DNA from: Akebia trifoliata
Taxonomy: Eukaryota > Streptophyta > Magnoliopsida > Ranunculales > Lardizabalaceae
Assembly (NCBI GenBank): GCA_017979445.1
Contig: CM030719.1
Coordinates: 23,219,292 to 23,283,291, forward strand
Reading direction: 5' to 3'
Length of the DNA: 64,000 nt
The position numbers were made by a program, and so were the translations under genes. Below, piece after piece: positions 22,817 to 35,468 of this stretch. The notes under the pieces were generated by a model. It saw only the letters and a program-made list of their open reading frames with translations, searched no databases and had not been told where the DNA came from. The number at the start of each line of letters is the position of its first letter. Positions within the stretch are counted from its first letter, which is position 1.

Positions 22817-23683
22817 TCATCTCAGAATTAGTTGTTTTCTAGTTTACCAATTTGACATCCATCTTGGTGTCATTATCTAAGCTTAATATTGGACTAAAAT
22901 GCATGTTTTTAAGGTCTTTGTTCATCAATCTAGACCTTCCAAATAAAAAACAATTTCTTTTTCTAGGATGGGAAAATTTTCAGTTGATGCATTCAATAAA
23001 AAACATAGAGTTGACTCAGTTGAGTAATAATTTTGGTAAGTCATGAAATCATGGGAAAGAATGAAAGAACAAAGATATAAGATTTAAAAAAATATATTAT
23101 ACAATTAATTTTATTTTATCTTTTGTTAAATAAACCATTAAAGCATGAATCTTTGTTTACTCATAGAAAAATGATGAAAAAACATAGAGAAAAGAAGATT
23201 TTTGTATTGTTTTAATTGACTTAAATAATGTATTTGACTAAGCACCTAAATTTAGTTAATACGGTGGGTATTGGAGGAAAAAATTCTCAAATAATGTATT
23301 TGACTAAGCACCTAACTTTAGTTAATACGGTGGGTATTGTAGGAAAAAAGTCTCAAATAAATATATTGACATAATTAAGGACATATACGGGTGCATGGGT
23401 TGTGGATTGAGAACAAATGGTATTTTGTGGTAATGAGACAAATAAGTTTCTAGTTACAATTGATTTACATTAGGGGTCAACTTTGGGTCCATATATTTTT
23501 GCTCCAGTTATAAATGAATACATGTTCTTATTCAAGATTATGCCATATGTGTGTATGTTATATGTTCATGATAAGTGTTAGTTGATTAGACATATAACGT
23601 ATAAAAATAGTGTTAGTTGGAAAAATTAAACTGAAGTTGATGTGTGTTTTTGGAGTATTATGGGATTGATGCATTCCAATCAA
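22817..23683 (+). repeat. 870-bp direct repeat, left copy
   Basis: It matches 28264-29130 in the same orientation with only scattered differences (about 97% identical by eye). It contains an internal 66-bp tandem duplication at 23223 and 23289 (AAATAATGTATTTGACTAAG), which both copies share. No coding function is recognised. Confidence 0.85.
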
Positions 23684-23694
23684 AATGCTTGCAT

Positions 23695-24480
23695 TAAATA
23701 TTGGCCAACTGACTGGACAAATAGATCGTCGCATGGATCTTCTACGTGTATAAATCTTGCATCCTGTGATTCTGCTAGCCAGTTGACATTGTCCACTCCT
23801 AAACATTACTGATAAACAATTGCTTTAGAGGTTTGCCAACTAGTTGGACAAATAGTTCGTTGCATGGATCTTCTACGTGCATAAAGCTGGCGTACCACGA
23901 TTGTTTTAGCCAGTTGACGTCATCCACTCCTAAGCATTACTGATAAACAATTGCTTTAGAGATTAGCCAACTAGCTGGACAAATAGTTCGTCGCATGGAT
24001 CTTCTACATGTATAAAGCTTGCGTACCACAATTCTTTTAGCCAGTTGACGTCATCCACTCCTAAGCATTACTGATAAATAATTACTTTAGAGGTTAGCCA
24101 ATTAGTTGGATAAATAGTTAGTCGCATGGATTTGCTATGTGTATAAATCTTGCATCTTGTGATTCTGCTAGTCAGTTGACATTTGTCAGCCAGTTGACAT
24201 TGTCCACTCTTAAGCATTACTGGTAAACAGTTGCTTTAAAGATTGGCTAACTAATTGGACAAATTGTTCGTCGTAGAGGGCTTTTGCATATACAAACATT
24301 GCGTCATTTGATTCTTTTAGCCAGTTGACGTTGTCACCTCCTAAGCACTACTAATGAACAGTTGCGCTAGAGATTGGCCAACTAGCTGGACAAATGGTTC
24401 GTCGCATAGTTCTTCTACGTGTACATCGTTTATCACGCAACACTTTTAACAATTCAACATTGGCCACTGTTAAGCAGATT
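23695..24480 (+). repeat. 131-bp tandem array, six units
   Basis: Units start near 23700, 23831, 23962, 24091, 24241 and 24372. Each contains GCCAACTAGCTGGACAAAT, then a CGTCGCATGG-like phrase, then AGCCAGTTGAC. The fourth unit is longer because of a short internal duplication of CAGTTGACAT. The units are diverged, so the array is not recent. It starts where the 870-bp repeat ends. Confidence 0.85.
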
Positions 24481-27000
24481 AATAGATAAATGTTCTAAAA
24501 ATTGATTAATAAGGGTTATAAGTTCTCAATTTGTAATTCTGGTGACAATTCATAAGAAAGGAAATGTGAAGATGACAAAGTTCAAAGAAAAATATATGGG
24601 AAGAATGACTAAGATCCATACCTTCCTGTGGTTTCGAAGCTGTAGTCAAGTTGCAATCGGTTCAAAAGAATGAGATCTTTATATCAATATTACTGACAGT
24701 CTTGAATCTGTAAGAAACAGAGAAGTTTCAATATTGTTTCGTTCAAAAAAAAAAAAAAAGACCCAACAAGGAGAAGAGATAAAGTATAACAAAGTAATCA
24801 AAAAGGGATTCAAATCACAATCAATTCAAGAAGATTGTTTTTATATGCTCAAAGAACTCTATTCATATCCTTCAACAAGTTGTTATACTTTAATGAAAAT
24901 CACTGTGTCATGGGTGGTCAGGCGATGTTTTCATTAAAAAAAAAAATTAAAGGAAGAGGTCAAGAAAACACCTTTAGAATCAAGTTTCTTGTCAAATTAA
25001 TCAGTATTATTTGACTTAAATTGATCAATCAACAAAAGAATTTTCTTCTCCCTCGATGGCGACAACAATGATAAAGAAAGTGTAAGCAAGTCTGAATAAT
25101 TAAGGAGTTGATACTTAATTCAGCAATATTTTTTCTTCTCGATGAATTCAGTTTTCAAACCTGTCCCAATCTCAAATAAAGTCCAAAAAGGGACTTTATT
25201 TTTTGACAGATATGAATTTTTGGTTTGTTACAAGTAAAAAATTGGTGGCCAAATAATCCCACCCTTTGGTTTATTACAAGAGAAAACCGGTGTGTTAATA
25301 GAATCTTTAACAAGTCTTTCTAACAGAACCCTTTGAATCCAAAGGGTTTAGAGACCTCTGCCCCCCCCCCCCCCCCCCCCCCCAACATCCATTAATGGAG
25401 GAAGAAGAAAAAGCATTGATCACAGAGGTACCCCCGAAAATCTAGCAAGAACTTATTTGTGGAAGGCCAATGAAGGAAAATTTGCTGAGGTGCTGCGTTC
25501 TGTTTTAGAGGAGATCCTCAAAGGGAAAAATCGGCAGAGAAATAATGGGTTATGGAATGAATCTGACGGCTAAAAAAAAAAAGAAAATTCGAAATAGGGA
25601 AGGCGACTGAAACTTACCACTAGCATTATTCTCTAAAGACGACGAAGAGATGATGATGGGCTGGAACGAAGAAGTTGAAACCCTGAATCGAACAAACAAG
25701 ATGTCAACATCCCTACCTCTGCAACTAAATTCGATGACAATTTCAAAAAAAAAATAATAATAATGTCTTCAATGAAGAAAGACGACAAAATTCCTCAATG
25801 GAGTCATCAAGAAACCAGAGATTTCATCTCAATTCGTGCTGATTTAGAGAGAGATTTCATAGTCACAAAGCGAAACAAAATCTTTTGAGAACATTGTAGC
25901 TTGGAAGATGAAGAGGAAAGACGTACCTGGGTTAGTATTGCAAGCAGAAGAAGAAAGAAGAAACTTCTTGATATTTCAATAAATTTTTTTCTCTCTCTTG
26001 TCTTTCCTCCTGAATAAATAAGAAAGAAGTAGGTTTAAAAAAAAAAAAAATTTAAAAAGAAGAAGACAGATGGAGAAGTAGAAGAGTGTACCTTTGGTTC
26101 GAGTTCCGAGTACCAATCGATAAAGTCATAAAGAAGGATTAAGAGAACCCTATCCCAACAGGAAAAGAGGTTGAAGAATTTCCCAAATACAAGATCGTGA
26201 TTTAACAGAACTCTATTTAATCCAATTTAAACTATTCTCTGATGCATGAGCCCATTGCGAGTCAATTCTTTTCAGCCCAGTTGGATATCGAAATAACTCG
26301 GTCATAACTCATGTGTGAAGAATTCTATGAATCAACTCAGATTTTTGGATGACTTAACTCTGTTTTTTTTTTGGATGACTCAACACGAGGATGGGAAATC
26401 TTGACATCTCGAAAAAAAAATCTCTATCATCTTCTATCCCTTGGACGATTACATTTGAAGATATGGTCAACTCAAACAAGAAATGTTAGAAATGGCCAAC
26501 GTCCTCAACATCTCAGCTCAAAATTTCGTCACCTTCAAGATGTGATTAAAACTTCAAACACAATGGCCTGAAGAAAACATCTAATTCTACTATTACGCAA
26601 AACCCCCAATATTGATGATGTTGAAGATGATTTGCGTATTGTTACTTCTTCTTGAGCAACTAAACTTACAGTAACCAGATTGCTTGGTTAAAGAAGAGGA
26701 CATAAGATTTGATCCCATACATATCCTATTCACCAAGTATTGGGTACACATCTCGACTACAACTGATTGTTAGTTTGGAAATTTGGGAATGGGATTTGAT
26801 TCCATGCAACTCAAACAAACCTTTGGAAATGTCAAAGACTTAACCTTTAAGTATTTTAGGTATAACAGTTTAATCATACCATGGGATGCTCCTAGAGATT
26901 TGTTTAAAAAAAAAAAAAAACCATTGAATAGGTATTCCCTTTATGAGAGTGACATCATCTTCTTTTTAAAGAAGGGAGCTTATGATGCATTGTAAAGTGG
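24481..27000. other. Intergenic stretch with homopolymers
   Basis: No gene is supported. It holds short A-runs, a 23-base C-run at 25361-25383 and GA-rich transcript-like sequence around 25390-26100, but no consistent reading frame. Confidence 0.4.
25361..25383 (+). repeat. C23 homopolymer
   Basis: An uninterrupted run of 23 C follows CCTCTG. On the minus strand this is a G23 tract able to form quadruplex structures. The exact length may be unreliable. Confidence 0.9.
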
Positions 27001-27433
27001 GTACAGTTATCATGAATATAGTACATGTTCTTAATGACTTGGTTCAGGCTTAATTCCATTTGGGCTAAGCCCCAATTTTACATTAACTACAAGACAAAAT
27101 ATAAAAGGTACATGGGCGTGTGATATTTGGAATTTTGGAAAAGACGTTATAAAGCATTTGATAACTTGTCACATCCAATAAATGAAAAATGTTGGTTTTC
27201 CCACAAAATGGCAAGTTCACGTGACACATCGCCGATACTCACCGGTCCTCGCAAGTAAATCTTGTAAAAGAAATCAAGAAAAAAAAAAAAAAAAGGAACG
27301 AGGGATACTGATTCCAACATTTAAGGAAATTCTCAAAGAAAAATACTTCTCCCCAAATAATCACTCATGTCAACATATCAAGAATGCATCGTCGTTAGAT
27401 ACGCATTCGACAACGCATCCTTAAGGGGGCATT
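27001..27433 (+). other. Probable 3' internal end of an LTR retrotransposon
   Basis: This non-coding stretch ends in the purine tract AAGGGGGCATT directly before the TGTAGAC terminus at 27434, as a polypurine tract does. No polyprotein is seen, so the element is truncated on its left. Confidence 0.5.
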
Positions 27434-28262
27434 TGTAGACATTAAAATTTAAACGGGCCCCTACAACCTTCTAAATTAACAAACAAAAAAAAAAAAAAAA
27501 AAGCCCACCAAATCAAAATGGGGCCAAAAATCTAAATTGGGGATTTGTTAATCGGGACAGGCTTCATATGACTTGGGTTTGGGTTTTCGCAGATAAAGCC
27601 CATGATCCAACAAATCCAAGTGATCCACATTAAATATTAGGCCTTATATCCAAATAAATAAGTTTGGCCTAATAACAATCCATTAAATCCTTAAAATTGG
27701 ATTTGGATAAATTTAGCCTTTTTTAAATAAATCAATTAAATCTTTTTAAGTTGGAGGTATAATTGGAAAGTTAAATTACCTTTAAGTCTATAAATACAAG
27801 AGCCTCTCTCATTGAGAAGGGATCGGGATCACTTTCTCTCAGAAGACAGAAGCCCTCCCTCTAGAGAAGAAGAAGCTTTCAAGGCCTCCTCCAGAGACAA
27901 AGCAAAGTTCTTCAGAGATCCGGACTCCGACTAAAGAGAAGATCAAACATAAAGCTCTTCTCCGGAAGTCAAGAAAATATTCTCAACCGATAAAGCGCAA
28001 AACCCGGAGAGAAGAAAATCTACAGAAACCTCTACAGAAGATTAAGCACAAAGCAAAGTCACCGTCCAAGCAACCTTTTCAGTCGATAAAGCGCAAAGCT
28101 CGGAGAGAAGAAAAGCTACATACATCATCACTATTTTGTATTTGACTGTTAATCAGAGGAAATAGTGAAAGCTGTATCTACATTTCATAAAAAATTAATA
28201 AAATCATTTGCGATCTTATTTCACGAATCTCAAGGTAGATCCGTTGAAATTTATTGTCGACA
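27434..28262 (+). repeat. Orphan 3' LTR (829 bp)
   Basis: It starts TGTAGACATT and ends GTCGACA. It contains a TATA box (TCTATAAATACAAG near 27787), a transcribed GA-rich leader with a repeated phrase (CGATAAAGCGCAAA at about 27979 and 28083), and AATAAAATC near the end. A polypurine tract precedes it. No 5' partner was found in the window. The family is not assigned. Confidence 0.65.
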
Positions 28263-28263
28263 G

Positions 28264-29130
28264 TTGTCATCTTAGAGTTAGTTGTTTTCTAGTTTACCAA
28301 CTTGACATCCATCTTGGTGTCATTATCTGAGCTTAATATTGGCTAAAATGCATGTTTTTAAGGCCTTCATCAATCTAGACCTTCCAAATAAAAAACAATG
28401 TCTTTTTCTAAGATGGGAAAATTTTCAGTTGATGCATTTCAATAAAAAACATAAAGTTGACTCAGTTGAGTAATAATTTTGGTAAGTCATGAAATCATGG
28501 GAAAGAATGAAAGAACAAAGATATAAGATTTAAAAAAATATATTATACAATTAATTTTATTTTATCTTTTGTTAAATAAACCATTAAAGCATGAATCTTT
28601 GTTTACTCATAGAAAAATGATGAAAAAACTTAGAGAAAAGAAGATTTTTGTATTGTTTTAATTGACTTAAATAATGTATTTGACTAAGCACCTAAATTTA
28701 GTTAATACGGTGGGTATTGGAGGAAAAAATTCTCAAATAATATATTTGACTAAGCACCTAACTTTAGTTAATACGGTGGGTATTGGAGGAAAAAAATCTC
28801 AAATGGATATATAGACATAATTAAGGACATATACGGGTGCATGGGTTGTGAATTGAGAACAGATGGTATTTTGTAGTAATGAGACAAATAAGTTTCTAGT
28901 TACAATTGATTTACATTAGGGATCAACTTTGGGTCCATATATTTTTGCTCCAGTTATAAATGAATAAATGTTCTTATTCAAGATTATGCCATATGTGTGT
29001 ATGTTATATGTTCATGATAAGTGTTAGTTGATTAGACATATAACGTATAAAAATAGTGTCAGTTGGAAAAATTAAACTGAAGTTGATGTGTGTTTTTGGA
29101 GTATTATGAGATTGATGCATTCCAATCAAA
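28264..29130 (+). repeat. 870-bp direct repeat, right copy
   Basis: This is the second copy of 22817-23683. It begins one base after the last base of the orphan LTR and ends at CATTCCAATCAAA, the same base where the left copy meets the 131-bp array. Confidence 0.85.
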
Positions 29131-30916
29131 TTAGAAGAAAAGATATAGAAGACTCACAATGTGAAAAAAGCCCAAATTTGACGCCCTTGGGTAATCAAAT
29201 ATTATAAAATTCGACGGACAAAGGGGTTGAATTGGCATCAAATTTTTTATTGTCAAATTTTTGTTTTCAACGAGTCAAAACTGTCAAATTAATGAAGGAT
29301 GGAGAAATTTGACAATTCTAAACCATCAAACTTGGAAACATCAAGAATTTTGATGGTCCTAGACCGTCAAAATTCAATTCAATTTTATCTGTTGAATTTT
29401 TCAGTTTTGACGTAGTGACTACTACAGACCATGTATGTTTATAGAGTTGATTGTAGAATGATCAAAGAGCAACATATTTGTGGATTGAGGATGGTAGAGA
29501 TGAGAATGTTAAGTTGGATGCAGGAAATGATTAAGAAAGATAAAAACCAGAAATTATAGTACTCTTGAAAAGTTTGGAGTAATCCTAATCGGTGATAAAC
29601 TCAGGGATATATAGTTGATTGAGATGATTTGTTTAGTTGACCCAACTTTTTTGGGATTATGCGCGCTTTGTTGACAACTTGTCATGTAAGTTCTTTTTTC
29701 TATTAAATTTGGATGAGGATCCCACCAATGTTCGTGAATGTGGTATCCTCTGAACGTCTGGCCCTCCTTGGTAAATGTAATTTAGCTAATTCGTTCTACT
29801 TAGACCGAACCCTGAACTGGTACAAAAAATGAGTCAATTTGCAATATGGTTGGTACTGTGTTCATGGAATTCAGCTAAATCAATTTGGGAATCTAACCAT
29901 TATGGCTCACAATGTTGTCAATGGGCTTGACAACCAAATAGTGATGATAAAACTTTTTTTTTTCCCGAAAAAAAATTGATTATGCCTCTTAATCTTCTTT
30001 GTAATCTAGAATTTTATTTTGGTTGGACTCTTTAGAATATTTTAACATTTTACAGTTGTGAACCATGACCCCAAACTCGCACTGGTGAATCAGATAACAT
30101 GATATAGAAAAAAAAAAAAACCATATTTTGATGAATATTTGCGATACCTCCTGCATTTTCAAACTAATGGTATGCCCCTCTTGACTACGGTCTACTCTAG
30201 ATTACTAATAGAAATAAACTAAATGCCTCATCTTCAACCTCTTGCCAAAGTCCACTGATTTTTATCTTCATTCGGGAACTCATCTCAACCATAAAAATCT
30301 TTTCCTTCAACCATCAAGCGTCATAAACAAGATATGATTTTTGAAAAGTAAAAAAATGTTGGATATTTGAGTATAAAAAAAAGACAAGGGCTTTCTAAAA
30401 CATGTTGGAGATGATAGATTTAAGATGAGGATGGATTAGCTATATTAAGATACTTTAGCGGAGAGATGATAACTTAATTTTGGGGGAAAAAAAAACAAAA
30501 TCAAAGGGTTTTTTTTACTAGGGGTTGGTGATGAGGCATTTAAGTCATTTTATGTAAGTTTCAACAAAAGACTCAGGCCAAAGGGGACATATCATCATAG
30601 GAAAACTCAAATGGTATCTCAAGTATTCTCCCAAGAAAAATGTTAGAGTGACTTCATGTAACACTATGTTGAGACGAAGGTGTGCTCAGAACCATAGATG
30701 GTTTTCACTTGTATGGATCTGTATGTGTGCTTAGAACCATAGATGTTTTACCTCAACATACGAGTCATATGACTCGTGAACACAAGCTTGAAAATGACAC
30801 AAAATTTGTCGGTTTCGGTTATAATAGTGTTGACCCATCTAATATGATAACTAAATGGGTCATGATTAAGTTAGGGATGTCAACCCGCATAACCCATTTT
30901 GGCACATTTAATTATG
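29131..30916. other. Intergenic stretch
   Basis: No gene is supported. Bases 29160-29420 repeat GTCAAA/TTTGAC phrases and end in a TAGTG, which might be a CACTA transposon end, but the matching CACTA end was not found. Confidence 0.35.
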
Positions 30917-31981
30917 GACATTTAGCAAAAAAAATCCATAGGTTTATGGGAATGGGAAAAAAAAGCCACTTTTTTTTTAGTACTTAGAATACGGCTATTT
31001 GCTACGGTAACTCATATTTTGAATAGAAATATCCTCACCTACAATTTTTTTTAGTAAACCTTTAAAGGTAATGTTCTAAATTTTAACTTCCTCTCTTTCA
31101 ACATTTTATACCATTGAAATTGAGATAGACTTGTTCTTTCTACCCAAACCTACCAAAAAGCCATTTGAGTTCACCAAAGAGACTGTAGATTTGAGGAACA
31201 ATTGTAGCTCTTCTCTATTTCATTCATTTTTTAAATTATTTATATACTATTATAATCTTCTTATATTTTTCGTCTATAGTTATAAAAGGAAAAATGGTAG
31301 CAAAAATACGAAGTTTTTATGTTTTTGTTTATAAAATTTACCCAGTATCAAACCTCAACGCTGGAATGTACATATTATAAAGTCGAGGTTCAATGGTACT
31401 TAGTGTCAAACCTCAACAAAATTGTCAAATAGAAGTTTTTGTATGTAAAAAATGTCCACGGCATCGAACTTCAACAATAGGTATTGTTGAGCCTCGACTC
31501 TATAATACGTACATTCTAGTGTTGAGGTTTGACATTGGGTAAATTTTATGAACAAAACCTTAAAAATTCCGTGAGATCAAAAAAATCACTGCCATTTTTC
31601 ATTTATATAATTACGGATGAGAAAAGTATTAAGATTATAAGAATATATAAATAGTTTTAAAAATAAATGATAGAAACAGAGGAGAGATCGATAGTCTTTG
31701 GTGGAAATCTTCATTAGATCGGGAATCTAACACATGAGTGTATAGATCTTGTTCCTCAAATCTAGTGCCTCTTTGATAGGTTTTGGTAGAGAATGGATCT
31801 CTCTCTCTCTCACACACTATATATATACAGTATAAGATGTTAGAGGGAGGAAATTATAGTGAGGGTATTTCTGTCCGAAAACATGAGCTACTGTAACAAA
31901 TAACATTCTTTTGAGTATTAAAAAAAGTGATCATTTGTTGCCATTGCCATAAATCTATGGAATTTTTATGTTAAATGTCGT
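30917..31981. mobile_element. Foldback element, inverted repeat of about 1.06 kb
   Basis: Almost the whole segment is an imperfect palindrome centred near 31450. Matching pairs include AAATCCATAGGTTTATGG (left) with AATTCCATAGATTTATGG (right, reversed), AGATTTGAGGAACAA on both arms, and ATAAAATTTACCC with CAAACCTCAACGC near the centre. It has no coding capacity. Each arm is about 500 bp. Target duplication was not resolved. Confidence 0.8.
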
Positions 31982-33800
31982 TTTAAATCATGAAACATTA
32001 GATGTATTTCAAAAATTCACTACTATTTAAGAAATTTTAAAATTACCCATTTTTACTAGATTTTGTAGAACTTTTTCATAACACATTTTTGTTTTCAAAT
32101 TTTATAAAAATATAGAGGGATTTTAATATATATTTCCAATAATTGAAGGGGTTTTAATATATTTTTCCTTACTATGTTATCTTGTGGCATCCAAAAACAT
32201 GATTTGATGCCATAAAGATATAGACAACATAATTCTAAGAATGTTGGCTTTTTTTACTTTTTGTGGTAGAAATATGTGGGTTACACTGGTTGGGTCAGTT
32301 ACCTATTTAATAAATGTGTTGGGTTTGGGTTGGGTAAATTTACAAAATACCCTTTCCTCAACACGATACGAACAATTGCCATCTGACAGTTTTCCCAATT
32401 GAATATTCATATTTATAAACACAGGGGAGGGTAAGGGGTTTCTTTTTTGAAACACAAAAAAATTGAATAGATCTGATTCAACAGAGTCTAATGATACATC
32501 CTATATCAATGATATGTGCCCAGATGCGTTGCTAGATCTCTATCTTAGAAAGCAACGATATACAAGCAACAACGAAACACGGTTTGACCTAGGATTGAAC
32601 TTATTACTTTTTTCACAACGAGGGAACTGTGTCTGCATCAATTGAAGTGGTGGAGCATCCCCTCTTCAAGATGAGCCAAAGCTAGATTTACAATAAAGCA
32701 GAGCCCTCAAAGATATGACGGCTTGTGTTGTGCCATCATCTCATATCTCCAAGTGTTGAACGCAGTGTCATAGGAAGTTACTTTAGCATTTTTCTTCTCC
32801 TAAATGTGGAGGATGTGCGATGTCTAAAATCCCTATAGGTAAGAAAATCTTGTCTAATTAAATATCTTAGATCTTTCATGATTTTCTCATATTTCCTCTA
32901 TCTACTTCCTCTATTGTAAAATAATTAAGTTGCCTAGGCATGCAAAAAGAACTTTCCTTCCGAATGCAAATGAGGGCCACTTTTATTATAGAAAATAATT
33001 GAGGACCACCAGTTCTATAACATCATCGCCCTTGTGTTTTTGTAGATACCAAAGTGGTGTTTACACGTATGAAAAATAAAAAAATAAAATTGCTTGCTGG
33101 TTAGTAGTTAGTACACCCGCCATTCGCCTCATTCGAAGAAGAAAATGAACAATTTAAATAAATTTGAAACAAAATTCATTAAAATTGGAAAAAAAGAAAT
33201 TTAAGGTGCAAACGATTGATGTTTTTGGGTTTTTAACAAAACCCATCATCTTCAAATCTTATCTTATTATTGAATTTTGAATGTCAAAAAAAATAAAATT
33301 TCGATAGTTAAAGGTAAAGATTAATTGATATATAGTCAATTAATTTGTTAATTTATGCATTATTCTTTAGTTTAAGAATCTTAATTAATTTTTGAAAAAT
33401 TTAGAGAATTTTGTATCTACGATCAAGAATAGGGATAATTTGTGATTCTATCACGACACGTCATTCCCCTGAAAATGCCTTGTGGCACATTATTAGGTCC
33501 ATTGATCCATTAATATCAAAGTAAATCAGGTTGATTGATGATTAAAAATCATTAGATTTGACTGTTTAAAATGGTCAAATAAATTATCTGACGTTCTTTA
33601 TAGGTCCATCCTTTATGTGGGCCTTGTTTTTTTTGTCAGGTACAGTTCTTTTTTGCTTTTTCTCTTTTAACATCTGTTTTGATGAGATGACTTCGCATCA
33701 AATTTAAACTCCTGAAACAAGCAATGTCTAACGCGCGCACAAAAAAAGAATCCGAAATATTTGTCTTGATATAAGCAAAGTCACTTATTACTCGCCACGT
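31982..33800. other. Intergenic stretch
   Basis: AT-rich, with no recognised gene, RNA or repeat structure. Confidence 0.4.
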
Positions 33801-33949
33801 GTGAGCTCATGCCTTTACAAATTTTCTGTTGCTTTTATACAACGCTGTTTAATGAACCTGAACTTTGTGGGGTTTATTTTTTTAGAGACCCTAAGAGACG
33901 TCCGTTACCGTTAGAAAGTAACCATGGAAATTTCTTAGATTTGTCGAAT

Positions 33950-34300
33950 AAGGGATATACCATTTTTATAGCAATTTGTGATTCTGATGAATTCCGTATG
34001 TACATATTCAAGATCAAGAAATGCCCAAGGAATCGAAGCCACGATTGGACCGAATGCCTGTTCATGCATCAGGGCGAGAAGGCTAAATGTCATGATCCAC
34101 GTAAATTCAACTACTCCACGGTTGTGTGTCCCTACTATCGTAAAGGAGAGTGCAAGAAGGGGGACTTATGTGTGAGTTAGCGCATGGGGTCTTTGAGTTT
34201 TGGTTACATCCTGCAAAGTATAGAACTCTTATGTGCAATGCCAGGGCAAATTATCAACGAAAAGTGTGTTTCTTTGCACATACACAAAAGCAACTTTGAA
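33950..34300 (+). pseudogene. Plant tandem CCCH zinc-finger protein, fragment
   Basis: The plus strand reads DSDEFRMYIFKIKKCPRNRS, then HDWTECLFMH, a C-x5-H-x4-C-x3-H finger. It continues with DPRKFNYSTVVCPYYRKGEC and KKGDLC. A two-base GT insertion near 34172 ends that frame (TGA/TAG), and the next frame continues ELAHGVFEFWLHPAKY, CNARANYQRKVCFFAH, completing the second finger and the following C-x-C-H-like region. This order (DEFRMYxFKxxxC...HDWTEC) defines the arginine-rich plant tandem CCCH RNA-binding family. Those proteins are usually a single exon of about 350 residues or more. Here the N-terminus and C-terminus have faded. Confidence 0.85.
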
Positions 34301-34916
34301 CCGGGGTCAAAAATAAATTTCAATTATGTTATTCTGCTTGTAACAATGGATCAAAGGTAGGAGAGAGAATTGAGGATGGTTAGGATTGTAAGATTACAAT
34401 GGCAGGGTCATCCATGCCGATGAAAAGTGAGAATTATGTGGAATTAAATTGAGATTTTTTGGATAATTTGAGGGGATTGAAGATTAGGTATGATGACGAC
34501 GATGAATCTGATTTACTGATATCGATTGGACTTCTAAACTGGTGAAATAAGATAGGGAGAGGGATTTTAGATTGAATGTGAGTAAGTTTATTTGAATTTA
34601 GTTGAGTTGAATTTTGATTGGAGGGGGGGGGGGGGGGTTGGTAAGGTATGTAAATTAATCAAATAAAGTAAATGTTTATAGAAATGTTTATTCAAAGGGG
34701 TGATTTGAATAAATGTTTGTTTGTATGCGGTTTCATGCTCTCTCTCTCTCTCTCTCTCTTGGAGAGCTTGAGAGAATCCATCAAAATCAACTAAGGTTTA
34801 TGATATGGTCTGATTTGGTAGGCCTCCAAATTGTAATAATTCACACATTTTGTAACTTTGATCCTACTTGGCAATTCGCAAATCCTAGTTAATTAATCAG
34901 ACATCTTTCTGTGCTA
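34301..34916. other. Intergenic stretch with G15 and CT microsatellite
   Basis: No gene is seen. A run of 15 G lies at 34623-34637 and a (CT)n microsatellite at about 34738-34759. Confidence 0.6.
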
Positions 34917-35215
34917 GGTCCCGTTCGGCACCCAACCATTTATCCAACAATTTGCCCAATATGTTTGGTCCTATATGGGTTAGAAGTTTTGGAATGGACT
35001 GATTTTGGTGAGGATGATCTCTATGGTGAGGAGATTATCCTCACAAAAAATCAGCTCATTCAAAACTTCTAACCCCATTACAAATGGTTTACAAAAAATG
35101 GATGGTCCACGATTTTTCAACTTGTAAACATGGGGTTAGAAGTTTTGGAATGAGTTGATTTTTGATGAGGATGATCTCCTCACAACATCATTGAGTTCGA
35201 AGTTACGTTCCAATT
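34917..35215. mobile_element. Truncated copy of the GGGTCCCGTTC MITE family
   Basis: It shares GTTAGAAGTTTTGGAATG, TGAGGATGATCTC and TCAGC..CATTC phrases in inverted order with the copies at 35934 and 58010. Its left end has GGTCCCGTTCGGCA, but the right end is missing. Confidence 0.7.
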
Positions 35216-35468
35216 TAAAGTACCCTTTTGGATATGTGAATTGTTGAATCTTGCAGAACGAACGCCTACAGATTGTGATACCGTAACAAGGATGAATTTC
35301 ATTTTAGGATAGTGCTTTGTGCACACTTCAACCATTATTTAGATAATATTTTTTTTTATTATATTCAATTTAATCAGAATTTTTCAAACTTTTTCTCTCT
35401 CTCTTCATAAGAAATCAGTACTGAGTAGATAACACCTATTACTAAACCGCATGTCAACACTTCACAAT

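Noticed and set aside
22817..29130. The 870-bp direct repeats as an LTR pair
   Set aside because: Their ends lack TG...CA, there is no primer site or polypurine tract beside them, and the space between holds no polyprotein.
29160..29420. A CACTA transposon
   Set aside because: Only a TAGTG-like right end is visible. The left CACTA end, sub-terminal repeats and transposase were not found.
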